A stretch of 64,000 nucleotides of DNA. Origin: Hyphomicrobiales bacterium. GTDB taxonomy: Bacteria > Pseudomonadota > Alphaproteobacteria > Rhizobiales > Beijerinckiaceae. The notes under the pieces were generated by a model that did not search any database, had not been told where the DNA came from, and saw nothing but the letters and a program-made list of their open reading frames with translations. How positions within the stretch are numbered: the stretch's first letter is position 1; every line of letters starts with the position of its first letter. Position numbers and translations under genes: made by a program. The stretch lies in contig CAKNFJ010000001.1 of NCBI GenBank assembly GCA_930633495.1, positions 3,805,001 to 3,869,000 of the forward strand, given 5' to 3'. This document shows, piece after piece, positions 27,206-36,448 of this stretch.

Positions 27206-28981
27206 TCAGTAATCGATCGCGCCGACCGGGAAGCCGGCCCGCCGTGCTCCTTCGATCAGGATAAGACGATCCTGGGTGTTGAAATTTCTCATGGCGAGCT
27301 CCTCATCAAAATTTTCGAAGAAATGCGGTCGCATTTTCAAGAATTCGCGGACGCTTGCCTTGGTTTCTTCCTCCAAATGCGCGCGTGCAAAAATCAACGC
27401 AGCAGTCAAGTAATAATTCGCAAATTTGCTCATATTTGCGCGTCTTATCCAGTATAAGGCGCGCTCATTATTTCCGATCAGGTAGTAATTCTGGGCGAGT
27501 ATGGCGATGAAATATCTGGTTTGATTTGGGTTGCGTTCGATCGCCTCCTCGATCATCGCCAGTCCGCGCGCGCGGTTGCCGGATTGAGCGAGGCGGCTGC
27601 CGTATTCGGCGAGAATTTCCGTGTCGTTTGGATTGAGGGCAAGCGCCCGTTCTCCAATTTTCAGCGCTGCCTCTGGCTCCTTGCTATAGAACAGGACGAC
27701 CATCAACGCCTGCAGGGCACGCACATTGGAAGGGTCGAGGCGGGCGGCGCGTTCAGCGGCTTCGCGAGCTCGTACCTTTCCGGCCAGCGGCTGTTGCTGC
27801 CGGTTGAAACCAAGCCGGTCTTCATCGAGGTAGAGGTAGGCCAACATCGCCCACCCGGTGGAATAGCTTGGGTTCTGGGCCACGGTCTTTGATAGGCAAT
27901 CCCGCGTCACCCGGTGCTCTTCCAGGGTGGGCTCCCTCCTGTATTGGTAAAAGCGCAAAACACAGACATACGTATCGGTGCCGGCCGGAGCGCGGGCCGA
28001 TACATCGCGCGAAGTCGGCGAGAAAATCGCTCCGTAAGGTTGAGCGACGGCCACTGCGACCTTGGTCGCTATATCAGCCTCGATGTCGAGGCGCTCGGCT
28101 CCCTGCAAGTCGCGCTCGTGCACCTCGTTCCAGATTATTTCAGCGGTTTGTCCGTTCAGAAGTCTGCTTGAAACGCGCAGGCGCTTGTCGACCAGTCGTA
28201 CAGAGCCTTCCAGTAGATATTGTACCGCGTCCGGCTGGAGAAGCTGAGGTCCTAATGAAACGAGTTTTGGCCGCTCACGGCTAATCACCCGTAACTCCCG
28301 GAAGCGTGCCAGCTGATTGAGCAGTTCGTCGGAGATGCCCGCAGCATAGAGCGCGCCCTCCGTCCCTGATAGATTGGCGAATGGTGACACGAAGAGGGTG
28401 ACCTCAGGATTGCCTCTCTCGATGGCAGCATCCGGACGATGAGCCACCACGGCCCCAACCGAGGCTGCTACACAAAGAAGTAGGAGGGCCGCTATCATAG
28501 TCGATGTTCGCGAGACGAACGTGCGCTGCTTGAACCGCTCTGAAATAATGGGCTTGGCATCTTGGATCGGCGCGGTGGCGGCGACAGGGTCGGGCGCCGC
28601 CGCGCATCCCTCACGACGGTGGATCTTGGGCGTGTAGCCGCCTTTTGGAATATCAATAAGAATCGGGTCATCCCGGCCGCCCGTTAGATAATAGCGTTCC
28701 AGCGCTCGGCGCAGCCGCGCTGCTTCGATGCGAACGACTGGGTCGTTCTGCACATCGAAGTCTTGAGTTCGGCCGAAGACTTCAATCGCGACGGAATAAG
28801 CCTTGATGCGGTCCCCATGGCCAGCCAAGGTTTCTTCAACAACGAACGTAAGAAAACCGCGGAGTCGCTCGGGTACGTTGAATTCTGGGCTGGTGATTAT
28901 TCGCGCCAGCTGCCCGCGAACCTCCTGCGCTTCAGGAGGTTGTTGCACGCCGAGCTCCGATGAACTTGATTTCTGCATCAT
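27206..28981 (-). CDS. TolB/TPR protein of the 'adenylate cyclase-like' family
   Basis: A 591-residue membrane-anchored protein. Residues about 20-115 form the N-terminal domain typical of this group (LARIITSPEFNVPERLRGFLTFVVEETL...DPVVRIEAARLRRALERYYLTGG...IPKGGYTP). One membrane helix lies at about 160-180. A TolB-like N-terminal domain follows (VTLFVSPFANLSGTEGALYAAGISDELLNQLARF...LLEGSVR). TPR repeats then run from about 350 to the end (ALNPNDTEILAEYGSRLAQSGN). Databases often label such proteins adenylate cyclases, but no cyclase catalytic domain is present. A signalling or assembly role is inferred. No partner gene is adjacent. Confidence 0.8.
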   Translation of the reverse strand: MMQKSSSSELGVQQPPEAQEVRGQLARIITSPEFNVPERLRGFLTFVVEETLAGHGDRIKAYSVAIEVFGRTQDFDVQNDPVVRIEAARLRRALERYYLTGGRDDPILIDIPKGGYTPKIHRREGCAAAPDPVAATAPIQDAKPIISERFKQRTFVSRTSTMIAALLLLCVAASVGAVVAHRPDAAIERGNPEVTLFVSPFANLSGTEGALYAAGISDELLNQLARFRELRVISRERPKLVSLGPQLLQPDAVQYLLEGSVRLVDKRLRVSSRLLNGQTAEIIWNEVHERDLQGAERLDIEADIATKVAVAVAQPYGAIFSPTSRDVSARAPAGTDTYVCVLRFYQYRREPTLEEHRVTRDCLSKTVAQNPSYSTGWAMLAYLYLDEDRLGFNRQQQPLAGKVRAREAAERAARLDPSNVRALQALMVVLFYSKEPEAALKIGERALALNPNDTEILAEYGSRLAQSGNRARGLAMIEEAIERNPNQTRYFIAILAQNYYLIGNNERALYWIRRANMSKFANYYLTAALIFARAHLEEETKASVREFLKMRPHFFENFDEELAMRNFNTQDRLILIEGARRAGFPVGAIDY

Positions 28982-29505
28982 GCTCTCACCGCAGAAGCCG
29001 GAAGTCTACTGCGGCGGCTGGGGATATGCCCAGAATGCAGACCCGACTAATCGACCAAAGGTTAAAAAGGGTGGCCTTTTGCCTGTTGCGCATGATCGCC
29101 ACTGCTGGTCTGGTCGTCGCGACAGCGCATCGGATGCTCGGCACAGCCGGGCTTAAGCGGTAGAGCTTCGGAATTGCGAATTTTGAATAAACCTCGGTGG
29201 CTGGCGCATAGTGGTTCGATCGCCAAGAGAGTTGAGTCACAAATTCACTATCACGCGGCGACATACGGCCGCGGTGAATGCCGATTCCGACGCCCTTTTT
29301 CTCAAGTAGTTCACTCTTTTCATTGACAGGAGCCTCCTATCCATTGATCCCGCGACTGCCAATTGACGGGGGGAACTACAGCGATTCAGTGTAAATAGCT
29401 CAATAAATAGGCATTTCAAAAGCTTATTTAAAAAGCTTGCCTATAGGGCTTCGCTCCGGTGAAAGCTCAATCTACCGGAGTCGAGCTGCCGATGTTACTC
29501 GTAAG
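28982..29505. other. AT-rich intergenic stretch left of IS21
   Basis: No gene is seen. The part from 29390 to 29450 is AT-rich with a palindromic AAAAGCTTATTTAAAAAGCTT-like segment and could hold a promoter. The left IS21 end at 29506 bounds it. Confidence 0.45.
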
Positions 29506-29618
29506 TGTTGATTTCCACCGAGAAGTGACCCGTTAGGCGGGGATTTTTCCATCGAGAAGTGACCCATGTTTTGACCACGTCTCACGCGGGATACGCGGGG
29601 GACCTCGGAGTGATCGAC

Positions 29619-31148
29619 ATGGAGTTATTGAGTGTCATCCGCCGCTGGCATGGGCGGAATCATCTTTCGATCCGGGAGATTTCCCGACGCACCGGGCTTT
29701 CGAGGAACACGGTCCGCAAATACCTGCGCACGGATAGCGTCGAGCCTCGCTTTCACGCTCCCGACCGGCCGAGTAAGCTGGATCCGTATGCCGACAAGCT
29801 TTCGGCGATGCTGCGGATCGAAGGCGGCAAGTCGCGCAAGCACAAGCGCACGGTCCGCCAATTGCATGCCGATCTGATTTTGCTCGGTTATGAGGGTTCC
29901 TACAATCGGGTTGCGGCCTTCGCCCGGGACTGGAAGGCCGCTCGCCTGCGCGAGCAGCAGATCACTGGCCGTGGCACCTTCGTGCCCCTGGCCTTTGTGC
30001 CGGGCGAAGCGTTCCAGTTCGACTGGTCGGAGGACTGGGCGATCATCGCCGGCGAGCGTACCAAGCTCCAGGTCGCCCATGTGAAGCTGTCCTACAGCCG
30101 TGCCTTCATGCTGCGTGCCTACCTGCTCCAGACCCATGAGATGCTGTTCGATGCTCATAATCACGCCTTCCGGGTGCTAGGGGGCGTGCCGCGGCGGGGC
30201 ATCTACGACAACATGAAGACGGCCGTCGACAAAGTCGGCCGCGGCAAGGACCGTCAGGTCAACATCCGCTTCTCGGCCATGGTGAGCCACTTCCTGTTCG
30301 AGGCCGAGTTCTGCAATCCGGCCTCGGGCTGGGAGAAGGGACAGATCGAGAAGAACGTGCAGGATGCCCGGCACCGGCTCTGGCAACCCCTGCCGAACTT
30401 CCCGTCGCTGGAGGCACTGAACGACTGGCTGGAGACCCGGTGTGGGGAGTTGTGGTCGCAGACCACGCACGGCACGCAACCCGGTACAATCGCCGACGTG
30501 TGGGCCGAGGAGATCCGGCACCTGATGGCGATGCCGCGCCCCTTCGATGGCTTCGTCGAGTACGCCAAGCGCGTCTCCCCGACCTGCCTGGTCCATCTGG
30601 AGCGCAATCGTTACAGCGTGCCGGCGTCCTTTGCGAACCGCCCGGTGAGCCTGCGTGTTTATCCCGACCGGATCGTCATCGTCGCCGAGGGGCAGGCGAT
30701 CTGCGAACATCGCCGGGTCTTCGCCCGCTCGCATGATCGTCTCAGCCGGACGGTCTACGATTGGCGGCATTATCTGGCCGTCCTCCAGCGCAAACCCGGG
30801 GCCCTGCGTAACGGTGCCCCCTTTGCCGAAATGCCGTCCGCCTTCCGCTCCCTGCAGCAGCATCTACTCAAAACGCCAGGTGGCGACCGGGAGGTGGTCG
30901 AGATCCTGGCCCTGGTCCTGCAACATGATGAGGAGGTCGTGCTGGCGGCGGTCGAACTGGCCCTGAAGGCTGGCGTGCCGACCAAGACCCACATCATCAA
31001 CCTGCTTCACCGGTTGATCGACGGAGCACCGATGATCGCGTCAACGGTCGAAGCCCCTTCCGCCCTCACATTGACCACCGAGCCGCGCGCCAATGTCGAA
31101 CGCTATGACGCCCTGCGCCGGGCCGATGAGGTGCGCCATGCGTCATAG
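29619..31148 (+). CDS. istA: IS21 transposase IstA
   Basis: A 509-residue DDE transposase. An N-terminal helix-turn-helix ([22 protein letters not shown]) is followed by the integrase core with [37 protein letters not shown] and the glutamate region [16 protein letters not shown], then a Mu-type C-terminal domain ([26 protein letters not shown]). The length is usual. ATG 29619 has GGAG eight bases upstream; GTG 29610 is an alternative. It overlaps istB. Confidence 0.94.
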   Translation: MELLSVIRRWHGRNHLSIREISRRTGLSRNTVRKYLRTDSVEPRFHAPDRPSKLDPYADKLSAMLRIEGGKSRKHKRTVRQLHADLILLGYEGSYNRVAAFARDWKAARLREQQITGRGTFVPLAFVPGEAFQFDWSEDWAIIAGERTKLQVAHVKLSYSRAFMLRAYLLQTHEMLFDAHNHAFRVLGGVPRRGIYDNMKTAVDKVGRGKDRQVNIRFSAMVSHFLFEAEFCNPASGWEKGQIEKNVQDARHRLWQPLPNFPSLEALNDWLETRCGELWSQTTHGTQPGTIADVWAEEIRHLMAMPRPFDGFVEYAKRVSPTCLVHLERNRYSVPASFANRPVSLRVYPDRIVIVAEGQAICEHRRVFARSHDRLSRTVYDWRHYLAVLQRKPGALRNGAPFAEMPSAFRSLQQHLLKTPGGDREVVEILALVLQHDEEVVLAAVELALKAGVPTKTHIINLLHRLIDGAPMIASTVEAPSALTLTTEPRANVERYDALRRADEVRHAS

Positions 31149-31932
31149 TCCTGCGAGCGGAGCCATCGTCATCATGCTGCGCAGCCTCAAGATGCACGGC
31201 ATGGCCCAGGCCATCAGCGAACTGACTGAACAGGGGGCGCCGGCCTTCGAGACCGCTGTGCCGATCCTGTCGCAGCTCCTGAAGGCGGAGATGGCCGAGA
31301 GAGAGGTCCGATCAACGGCCTATCAACTCAAGGCCGCGCGCTTCCCGGCCTATCGCGACCTCAACGGCTTCGACTTCGCCAGCAGCGAAATCAACGAGGC
31401 GCTCGTTCGCCAACTGCATCATTGCGAGTTCCTCCAGGACGCTCACAACGTCGTCCTGGTGGGAGGGCCCGGTACCGGCAAGACCCATGTCGCTACGGCG
31501 CTCGGAGTCCAGGCCATCGAGCACCATCACAAGCGGGTCCGCTTCTTCTCCACCGTCGAGCTCGTCAATGCTCTCGAACAGGAAAAGGCTCAGGGCAAGG
31601 CAGGACAGATGGCCAGCCGGCTCGCTTACGCCGATCTGGTTATCCTCGATGAGCTCGGCTACCTGCCCTTCAGTGCATCAGGCGGTGCCTTGCTCTTCCA
31701 CTTGCTGAGCAAGCTCTACGAGCGCACCAGCGTCGTCATCACCACCAATCTCAGCTTCTCGGAATGGGCCACCGTCTTCAGCGATGCCAAGATGACCACC
31801 GCCCTGCTCGATCGTCTCACGCATCACTGCCACATCATCGAGACGGGAAACGACAGCTTCCGCTTCAGGAACAGCTCAGCAAAGCCCGACAAGCCAGCCA
31901 GGGAGAAAGCCAAAAACTTGACCGCAACCTGA
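31138..31932 (+). CDS. istB: IS21 helper ATPase IstB
   Basis: A 264-residue AAA+ ATPase related to DnaC. Walker A is [15 protein letters not shown], Walker [14 protein letters not shown], sensor-1 [12 protein letters not shown]. It assists IstA in target selection. The start overlaps the istA stop by 11 bases. Intact, so the element may still be mobile. Confidence 0.94.
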   Translation: MRHSPASGAIVIMLRSLKMHGMAQAISELTEQGAPAFETAVPILSQLLKAEMAEREVRSTAYQLKAARFPAYRDLNGFDFASSEINEALVRQLHHCEFLQDAHNVVLVGGPGTGKTHVATALGVQAIEHHHKRVRFFSTVELVNALEQEKAQGKAGQMASRLAYADLVILDELGYLPFSASGGALLFHLLSKLYERTSVVITTNLSFSEWATVFSDAKMTTALLDRLTHHCHIIETGNDSFRFRNSSAKPDKPAREKAKNLTAT

Positions 31933-32002
31933 ACTAACAACACCATCTGGCCGGGTCACTTCTCAGTGAAAACCCAGGGTCACTTCTCGGCGGAAATCAA
32001 CA

Positions 32003-32719
32003 GCAGTCGAGGTCTTCGAGGCCGTTCAGCAGCACCTCGCCGCAGGCGCCATCGCGCGCAAGGGACGATCGGCCAACTCAGCCTTCACGCTGGCCGGTCT
32101 GCTGCATGATGATGCCGGGAACCGGATGAGCCCGAGCCATGCCCGAAAAGCAGGGGCGCGCTATCGCTACTATGTCTCACAGGCACTGATCCAGCATCGC
32201 AAGGCCGAAGCCGGATCGATCGCTCGTGTCTCGGCTCCCGAGATCGAAGCGGCCGTTCTAGCGGGCTGCCCTTCCCTCGCTGCGATCGCGCGCGTCACCC
32301 TATGTCGGGATTGTCTCCTCGTTGAGTTCCGCTCGCCGGCGGACAGCACGCTCAGCACCATCAGGGTGCCCTTCGCCTGGCAGCCTCAGGGCCGGCGCAA
32401 GGGGATTGCGCATGAGCCGACCCAGAAGCCTCGCCTCGATCATGATGCGGCTGAGCCGATCCTGACACAGATCGCACAGGCCAGGCGCTGGATGAAGGAG
32501 CTCATCGATGGCGCGGTTGCCTCGACCGATGAGATCGCACTCCGCGAAGGCGTCGGCGAACGCAACATCCGCAAGCTGCTGCCGCTGGCCTGCCTCTCAC
32601 CGAACATCATCCGCGCCATTGCCGACGGCACGGCCCCGGCCAATCTGACGATCACCCGCTTGAGCGTAGCCCTGCCGCACGATTGGTCGAGCCAGGAGCA
32701 ACGCTTCCTGGTTCACTGA
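32003..32719 (+). pseudogene. C-terminal half of a large serine recombinase
   Basis: The frame is open from the exact IS21 edge: VEVFEAVQQHLAAGAIARKG, then LLHDDAGNRMSPSHARKAGARYRYYVSQALI, the recombinase zinc-ribbon/C-terminal segment seen in Hyphomicrobiales site-specific recombinases. It ends IRAIADGTAPANLTITRLSVALPHDWSSQEQRFL. The catalytic N-terminal resolvase domain with its serine is missing, so the protein cannot recombine DNA. The truncation coincides with the IS21 right end, so insertion plus deletion removed the 5' part. An integrated element may once have been anchored here; two tRNA genes lie within 0.7 kb. Confidence 0.8.
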
Positions 32720-32741
32720 CGGCCGCAAAGAGAATCGCATT

Positions 32742-32766
32742 GAGCCCGCCGCGGCACGGCGGGTTC
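32742..32766 (+). terminator. hairpin after the recombinase fragment
   Basis: GAGCCCGCCG and CGGCGGGTTC form a 10-bp stem (one G-T pair) around CGGCA, 23 bases after the recombinase stop. No long T-run follows, so termination is a guess. Nothing else is seen up to the tRNA-Gln gene at 33001. Confidence 0.4.
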
Positions 32767-33000
32767 GTCGCTTCCGGCGCCCCTGTCGAACCGGTCTCGC
32801 GGAAACCGCTGCGAACCCGTCTCAGCCCAAATCCCCGCGGAATCCAAAAACGGGCTACGCCAGACCGCGGCGCAGAAATCGGCTCAGAAGCGAGAAAATG
32901 GACGCAGAACGCGCGCCACCAGACCGGCTGCCCGCGCTAACCCTCGACACTGTCGTACAAATTGCGAAGCCGCCCAGTGGGCACGGTTTGGCGGAATGCG

Positions 33001-33075
<75 letters not shown>

Positions 33076-33335
33076 ACGCGACGCGCCTTCTAGAACGCGC
33101 CGCCGCCATGTGCAACCGCCTTGAGGCCGGATCCGGTCAGCGTTTTCCACCCGGCCGCCGAATTCGCCTGTCAGGCCGGGATCGAAGCCGCTTTGCCGGT
33201 CCGCCCCTATCGCGGGCCGGGCGATCGGGGGGCTTCGCGGCGCGCGATCGAAGGGCGAGAAAGAAATCATCCCCAGCCCCCAAACCAGCTGTTGCGCTGC
33301 GGCGCGGTGCTGGCTATAAGCCGCCCACCAGTTGA

Positions 33336-33412
33336 TCGGAGTGTGGCTCAGCCTGGTAGAGCACCTCGTTCGGGACGAGGGGGTCGCAGGTTCAAATCCT
33401 GCCACTCCGACC
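33336..33412 (+). tRNA. tRNA-Pro (CGG)
   Basis: CGGAGTG pairs with CACTCCG as acceptor stem. The D arm has GGCTCAGCCTGGTAGAGC, the anticodon loop TTCGGGA gives anticodon CGG, and the T arm has GGTTCAAATCC. The CCA tail is encoded. The 260 bases between this gene and tRNA-Gln show no gene. Confidence 0.96.
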
Positions 33413-33588
33413 AAAATTTCCCGAGATAAATCAAAGTGTTATGAAGACAAGCCCTGCGGGGCTTTTGCGCGTGCGCGGCGGCTTTCAATGGCCGGGTTGC
33501 CGTTTTTGCGGGGCAGTGTGCCCTCGTGCCCCTACCCAACCCGGCATCGTTCGCCATAGTGGCTGGGAACCGGGGGGCGGGGCGAATC

Positions 33589-33885
33589 ATGCAGACACTG
33601 GACCATCTGATCGTCTGGGTGATCATCGGCTTGATCGGCGGGAGCCTTGCCGGTTTGGCGACCCAATGGGACCGTCGCGGCTTCGGTCCATTGCGCAATC
33701 TGGCTATCGGCCTTGCCGGCGCCATCGTCGGCGGCCTGCTATTTCGCTGGTTCCAGATCTTCCCCGGTCTCGACGGCATCGCCATTTCGCTGAGGGACGT
33801 CGTGTCCGCTTTCGTCGGATCACTGGTCGTCCTCGGGGGGCTTTGGGGCTGGAGGCGCTTTGGTCAGAAGGGCGGGCCGACCTAG
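33589..33885 (+). CDS. GlsB/YeaQ/YmgE-type membrane protein
   Basis: A 98-residue protein with three predicted membrane helices, starting MQTLDHLIVWVIIGLIGGSLAGLA. Glycine motifs GLIGGSLAG and GLAGAIVGGLLF match the transglycosylase-associated/GlsB family of small stress-induced inner-membrane proteins. ATG 33589 follows a long GGGGGGCGGGGCG purine run; earlier starts would add a non-hydrophobic leader. Confidence 0.75.
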   Translation: MQTLDHLIVWVIIGLIGGSLAGLATQWDRRGFGPLRNLAIGLAGAIVGGLLFRWFQIFPGLDGIAISLRDVVSAFVGSLVVLGGLWGWRRFGQKGGPT

Positions 33886-33988
33886 GCTGTTGGGGCGCGC
33901 TGGGAGCTTTGAGGTCCTCGCGCGACGGCTGAGGCCTTGGGGCGGGATGCTGCTCCAGGCCGCCTGCTCAGTGTTGCTGCAGTCTGGG

Positions 33989-34567
33989 TTATCGCGTCGC
34001 TTGCGTCGCGTTTTCCAGCAGGGGCATGAGATCCCAGATCCGCCGGTTGAGCGTGTGAAGTTCGCGGATCGTACGGGAAATCTCCTCGAGGCGGGCATCG
34101 TCGACGGCACGGCGCACGCCGAAGCGCAAATTCCCGCGGCTTTCCTCGATCTTCATATGCTGCGTGTGCGTGATCTCGCCTTGCGAATCGAGGACGAAGG
34201 TCGCGTGGCTGAGGTCGTTACGCAGGCGCGTGGCTGCGGAGAAGCGGTCCAGGATCTCGTTGAGCTCGGCGCGAACGGGTTTGTCCGTCACCGAGATCTT
34301 GGCCAGGCGCTGGACGAGATCGAGACGTGCGCGGGTGGTGTTCAGGGTGGCGAAGACGATGGCGGCGGCCTTCTCGTCCGTGCCCAGCAGCAGCATCAGG
34401 ATATAGATGAAAAGGCTTTCATTGTTCGACCACGCGAGATTCAGATCGCCTACGAGGTTCATGAAGGTTACTCTGCGGCCGGAGGAACGGCGCGTGGCCG
34501 CTTCCTCGAGGGCGTCGAAATCCGGCCGGGGCGGCAAGGACGATTGCCCGCGATTGGATTTGCGCAT
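33989..34567 (-). CDS. hypothetical protein
   Basis: A 192-residue soluble, mostly helical protein. A basic start (MRKSNRGQSSLPPRPDFDAL) is followed by LNLAWSNNESLFIYILMLLLGTDEKAAAIVFATLNTTRARLDLVQRLA and a charged C-terminal half with LRNDLSHATFVLDSQGEI. The last part recalls RiboL-PSP/HEPN-like helices (NDLSHATF), but no catalytic RxxxxH is clear. No operon partner; function unknown. Confidence 0.65.
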   Translation of the reverse strand: MRKSNRGQSSLPPRPDFDALEEAATRRSSGRRVTFMNLVGDLNLAWSNNESLFIYILMLLLGTDEKAAAIVFATLNTTRARLDLVQRLAKISVTDKPVRAELNEILDRFSAATRLRNDLSHATFVLDSQGEITHTQHMKIEESRGNLRFGVRRAVDDARLEEISRTIRELHTLNRRIWDLMPLLENATQATR

Positions 34568-34678
34568 CGACGTTTTCCCGGCGGCCGGATCATCGAGCCT
34601 GGAGGCTGCTAGGGATCATACCCGGTCCGACGATCGAGATCATTGGTTTACATCGGCTTCGCTCAGTGCGGTGGCGCC

Positions 34679-35140
34679 ATGTTCGAGCTGTTCAAGATCC
34701 GCAAGGCACGCCGCATGGCTCACGCGGCGATCGATCCCTTCCTGATCCGCGATCCCGGCGGAGCCGTCACGCTGCAGGCGGGCGACTGGCTCCAGCCGCA
34801 GATCATCGGCTTCCTTGCGACGCTTGTCACGTTGATTGCGCAGCGCCATTGCGGCCCGATGCGCAACCATGCGCTCGCCGCGGTCCAGTCCGATGTCCTC
34901 AACGCGGTGACCGGGATCGGGCCGGAACTAATCGGAGAGGAAATCTGCCTGCTCAGCAGCCGTGCTGATCCTGCTTTCGCAGTCGGCGCGCGCGGCGCGG
35001 TGGATTTCGTCGCGGCGTTGCGCCCGCCCGGCATCCTCGACGAGATCGATGTCGCCGCGGCGCCTGTCGATGGCTCGCTGCAGCGGCTCTGGGAGGAGCA
35101 TGTCGGCCAGTGTCTGCGGCGCGTTCCGCGGCAACCTTAG
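34679..35140 (+). CDS. hypothetical protein
   Basis: A 153-residue soluble protein starting MFELFKIRKARRMAHAAIDPFL. It is predicted helical with LQAGDWLQPQIIGFLATLVTLIAQ and VQSDVLNAVTGIGPELIGEEICLLSS. No motif is recognised. I chose the start at 34679 because the sequence before it looks non-coding; no good ribosome-binding site is seen for either option. Confidence 0.5.
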   Translation: MFELFKIRKARRMAHAAIDPFLIRDPGGAVTLQAGDWLQPQIIGFLATLVTLIAQRHCGPMRNHALAAVQSDVLNAVTGIGPELIGEEICLLSSRADPAFAVGARGAVDFVAALRPPGILDEIDVAAAPVDGSLQRLWEEHVGQCLRRVPRQP

Positions 35141-35196
35141 CCTGCCGGTTCGGGGCCGTTGCCTTCCAAGGTATTCGCGCCCCGTCGCCATTGCCG

Positions 35197-35880
35197 TCAA
35201 CTCTCGGTTCCTTCGCCTCGGGCGCCTCCCAGTTGCTTCATGGGCTCGTCGAGCAGGCTCAGTTCGAGTTGCTGCTCGAGCAGGACTTCCTCGGGGTCCG
35301 CATCCTCGTCCGAGGTTCGCAGGAGCCGATTCAAGGCTCGCAGAAAGGCCGCATCGTCGGGCGGGGTCGCTGTGCGCGCGATTGCGGCCAGGAAGCGCTC
35401 ATAGCGAGCCTTGCAGAGCGCCTGCCCGGGTTGCGGCGGAGCGGAGCTCTCCGGAAGCGGTTCCCGGAACACCCGGTCGATACCCGCTTCCTGAAGCGGT
35501 GGAGCGGGTCGGTCCTTCGCGGTTTCGAGGTTGATCGCGATCTTCGTCTTGAGATGCCAGGCGGTCCGCACCGATACGCCGAGGATCTGTGCCAGCCTCT
35601 GCGAACTCATGCGCTCGCCGGTTGCCGTCAACAGATAGAGCGCCTGGAGCCAGACATGCATCTGCACATGGCTGTTCTGGAAGATCGTGCCGTGCCGCAC
35701 CGTGAAGGGCCTGCGGCAGGCATAGCACTTCCACGCGCCGGCGGGCGTGCTCAGGCCGCTGAGGCGGCCGAGCCGGCCGGATTCGCCGCAATGCGGACAG
35801 GCCGGCCGGCCATGCCAGACCAGCTTTTCGAGCGAAACGAACGCAGCCTGTTCGTCATGCATGCGGACGGCGTCCGCCAT
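35197..35880 (-). CDS. transposase zinc-ribbon domain protein without DDE domain
   Basis: A 227-residue protein. Residues about 20-65 form the IS1595-type zinc ribbon with CPHCGESGR and KCYACRRPFTV. They are followed by the family's GTIFQNSHVQMHVWLQALYLLTATGERMSSQRLAQILGVSVRTAWHLKTKI helix-turn-helix. In IS1595 transposases an ISXO2-like DDE nuclease comes next. Here the sequence instead becomes an acidic tail (LLRTSDEDADPEEVLLEQQLELSLLDEP) with no catalytic residues, and no terminal repeats are visible. I infer a domesticated DNA-binding protein. ATG 35880 has GGAG seven bases upstream. Confidence 0.75.
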   Translation of the reverse strand: MADAVRMHDEQAAFVSLEKLVWHGRPACPHCGESGRLGRLSGLSTPAGAWKCYACRRPFTVRHGTIFQNSHVQMHVWLQALYLLTATGERMSSQRLAQILGVSVRTAWHLKTKIAINLETAKDRPAPPLQEAGIDRVFREPLPESSAPPQPGQALCKARYERFLAAIARTATPPDDAAFLRALNRLLRTSDEDADPEEVLLEQQLELSLLDEPMKQLGGARGEGTES

Positions 35881-36448
35881 GGCCACTCTCCGGCGCGCGA
35901 GCTTCCGCTTTGGGCGGGAACTCCATGGGTCGTCAAAAGGCAATAGCTGGTTGACGCAGGGTCGCGATTTGGCACGTTGACCAGCAATCTCTGTCGTGGC
36001 TGTTTATACACACGAAGCGAATTGCGGGAAAGAACAATGCCGCATCTGCGCTTTCGGCGGCTCAATACGTTTATGTATCGGTAGGCGTTGCACTCTCGGG
36101 CGTGGTTCCGAGCGCGGTATTTCTATGGATTTTGGCTCTTATGACATGCCAGCGGCATGAATGTGTAATTATGCCTGAAGATTATATTTCGGTTTTATTT
36201 TCAATGGAATGACGAATAGTTGAGTTTTCCCGTATCTGTCCAATCAGTCATCGGAGGTGAAGCATGGTGTAGATGAGGTATTCTGGCGGGTTTTATCCGT
36301 CGATGAGATGAGGCGTCGATGTTGGCGCGTAAATCTCGCAATACAGCCAAATATATCAACCGGCATCGTTCGAATTCGGATAGCGCAGCGCAGAAGAGAG
36401 GCGCGTCCGGAAGGTACCGATGCCTCCTGAAGAAAACAGGAGTGTATC
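35881..36448. other. AT-rich intergenic region before the T1SS locus
   Basis: No gene is seen. The part from 36060 to 36260 is AT-rich compared with the window and probably carries the promoter of the secretion locus. AGGAG at 36437-36441 is the ribosome-binding site of the next gene. Confidence 0.5.

Larger units (their letters stand above)
29506..32002 (+). mobile_element. IS21-family element (2497 bp)
   Basis: The 26-bp terminal repeats start TGTTGATTTCC and end GAGAAGTGACCC; the two ends differ at one base (A/G at position 12). A second GAGAAGTGACCC-type subrepeat follows at each end (29554-29565 on the left), the multiple-repeat ends expected for IS21. istA and istB are intact and overlapping. 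The flanks (CTCGTAAG left, GCAGTCGA right) are not a target duplication. The right flank is the middle of a recombinase gene whose first half is not at the left flank, so DNA was deleted or rearranged. Confidence 0.93.

Noticed and set aside
27206..28981. adenylate cyclase function
   Set aside because: The family is often so labelled, but only the N-terminal regulatory domain, a TolB-like part and TPRs are present; no cyclase catalytic residues.
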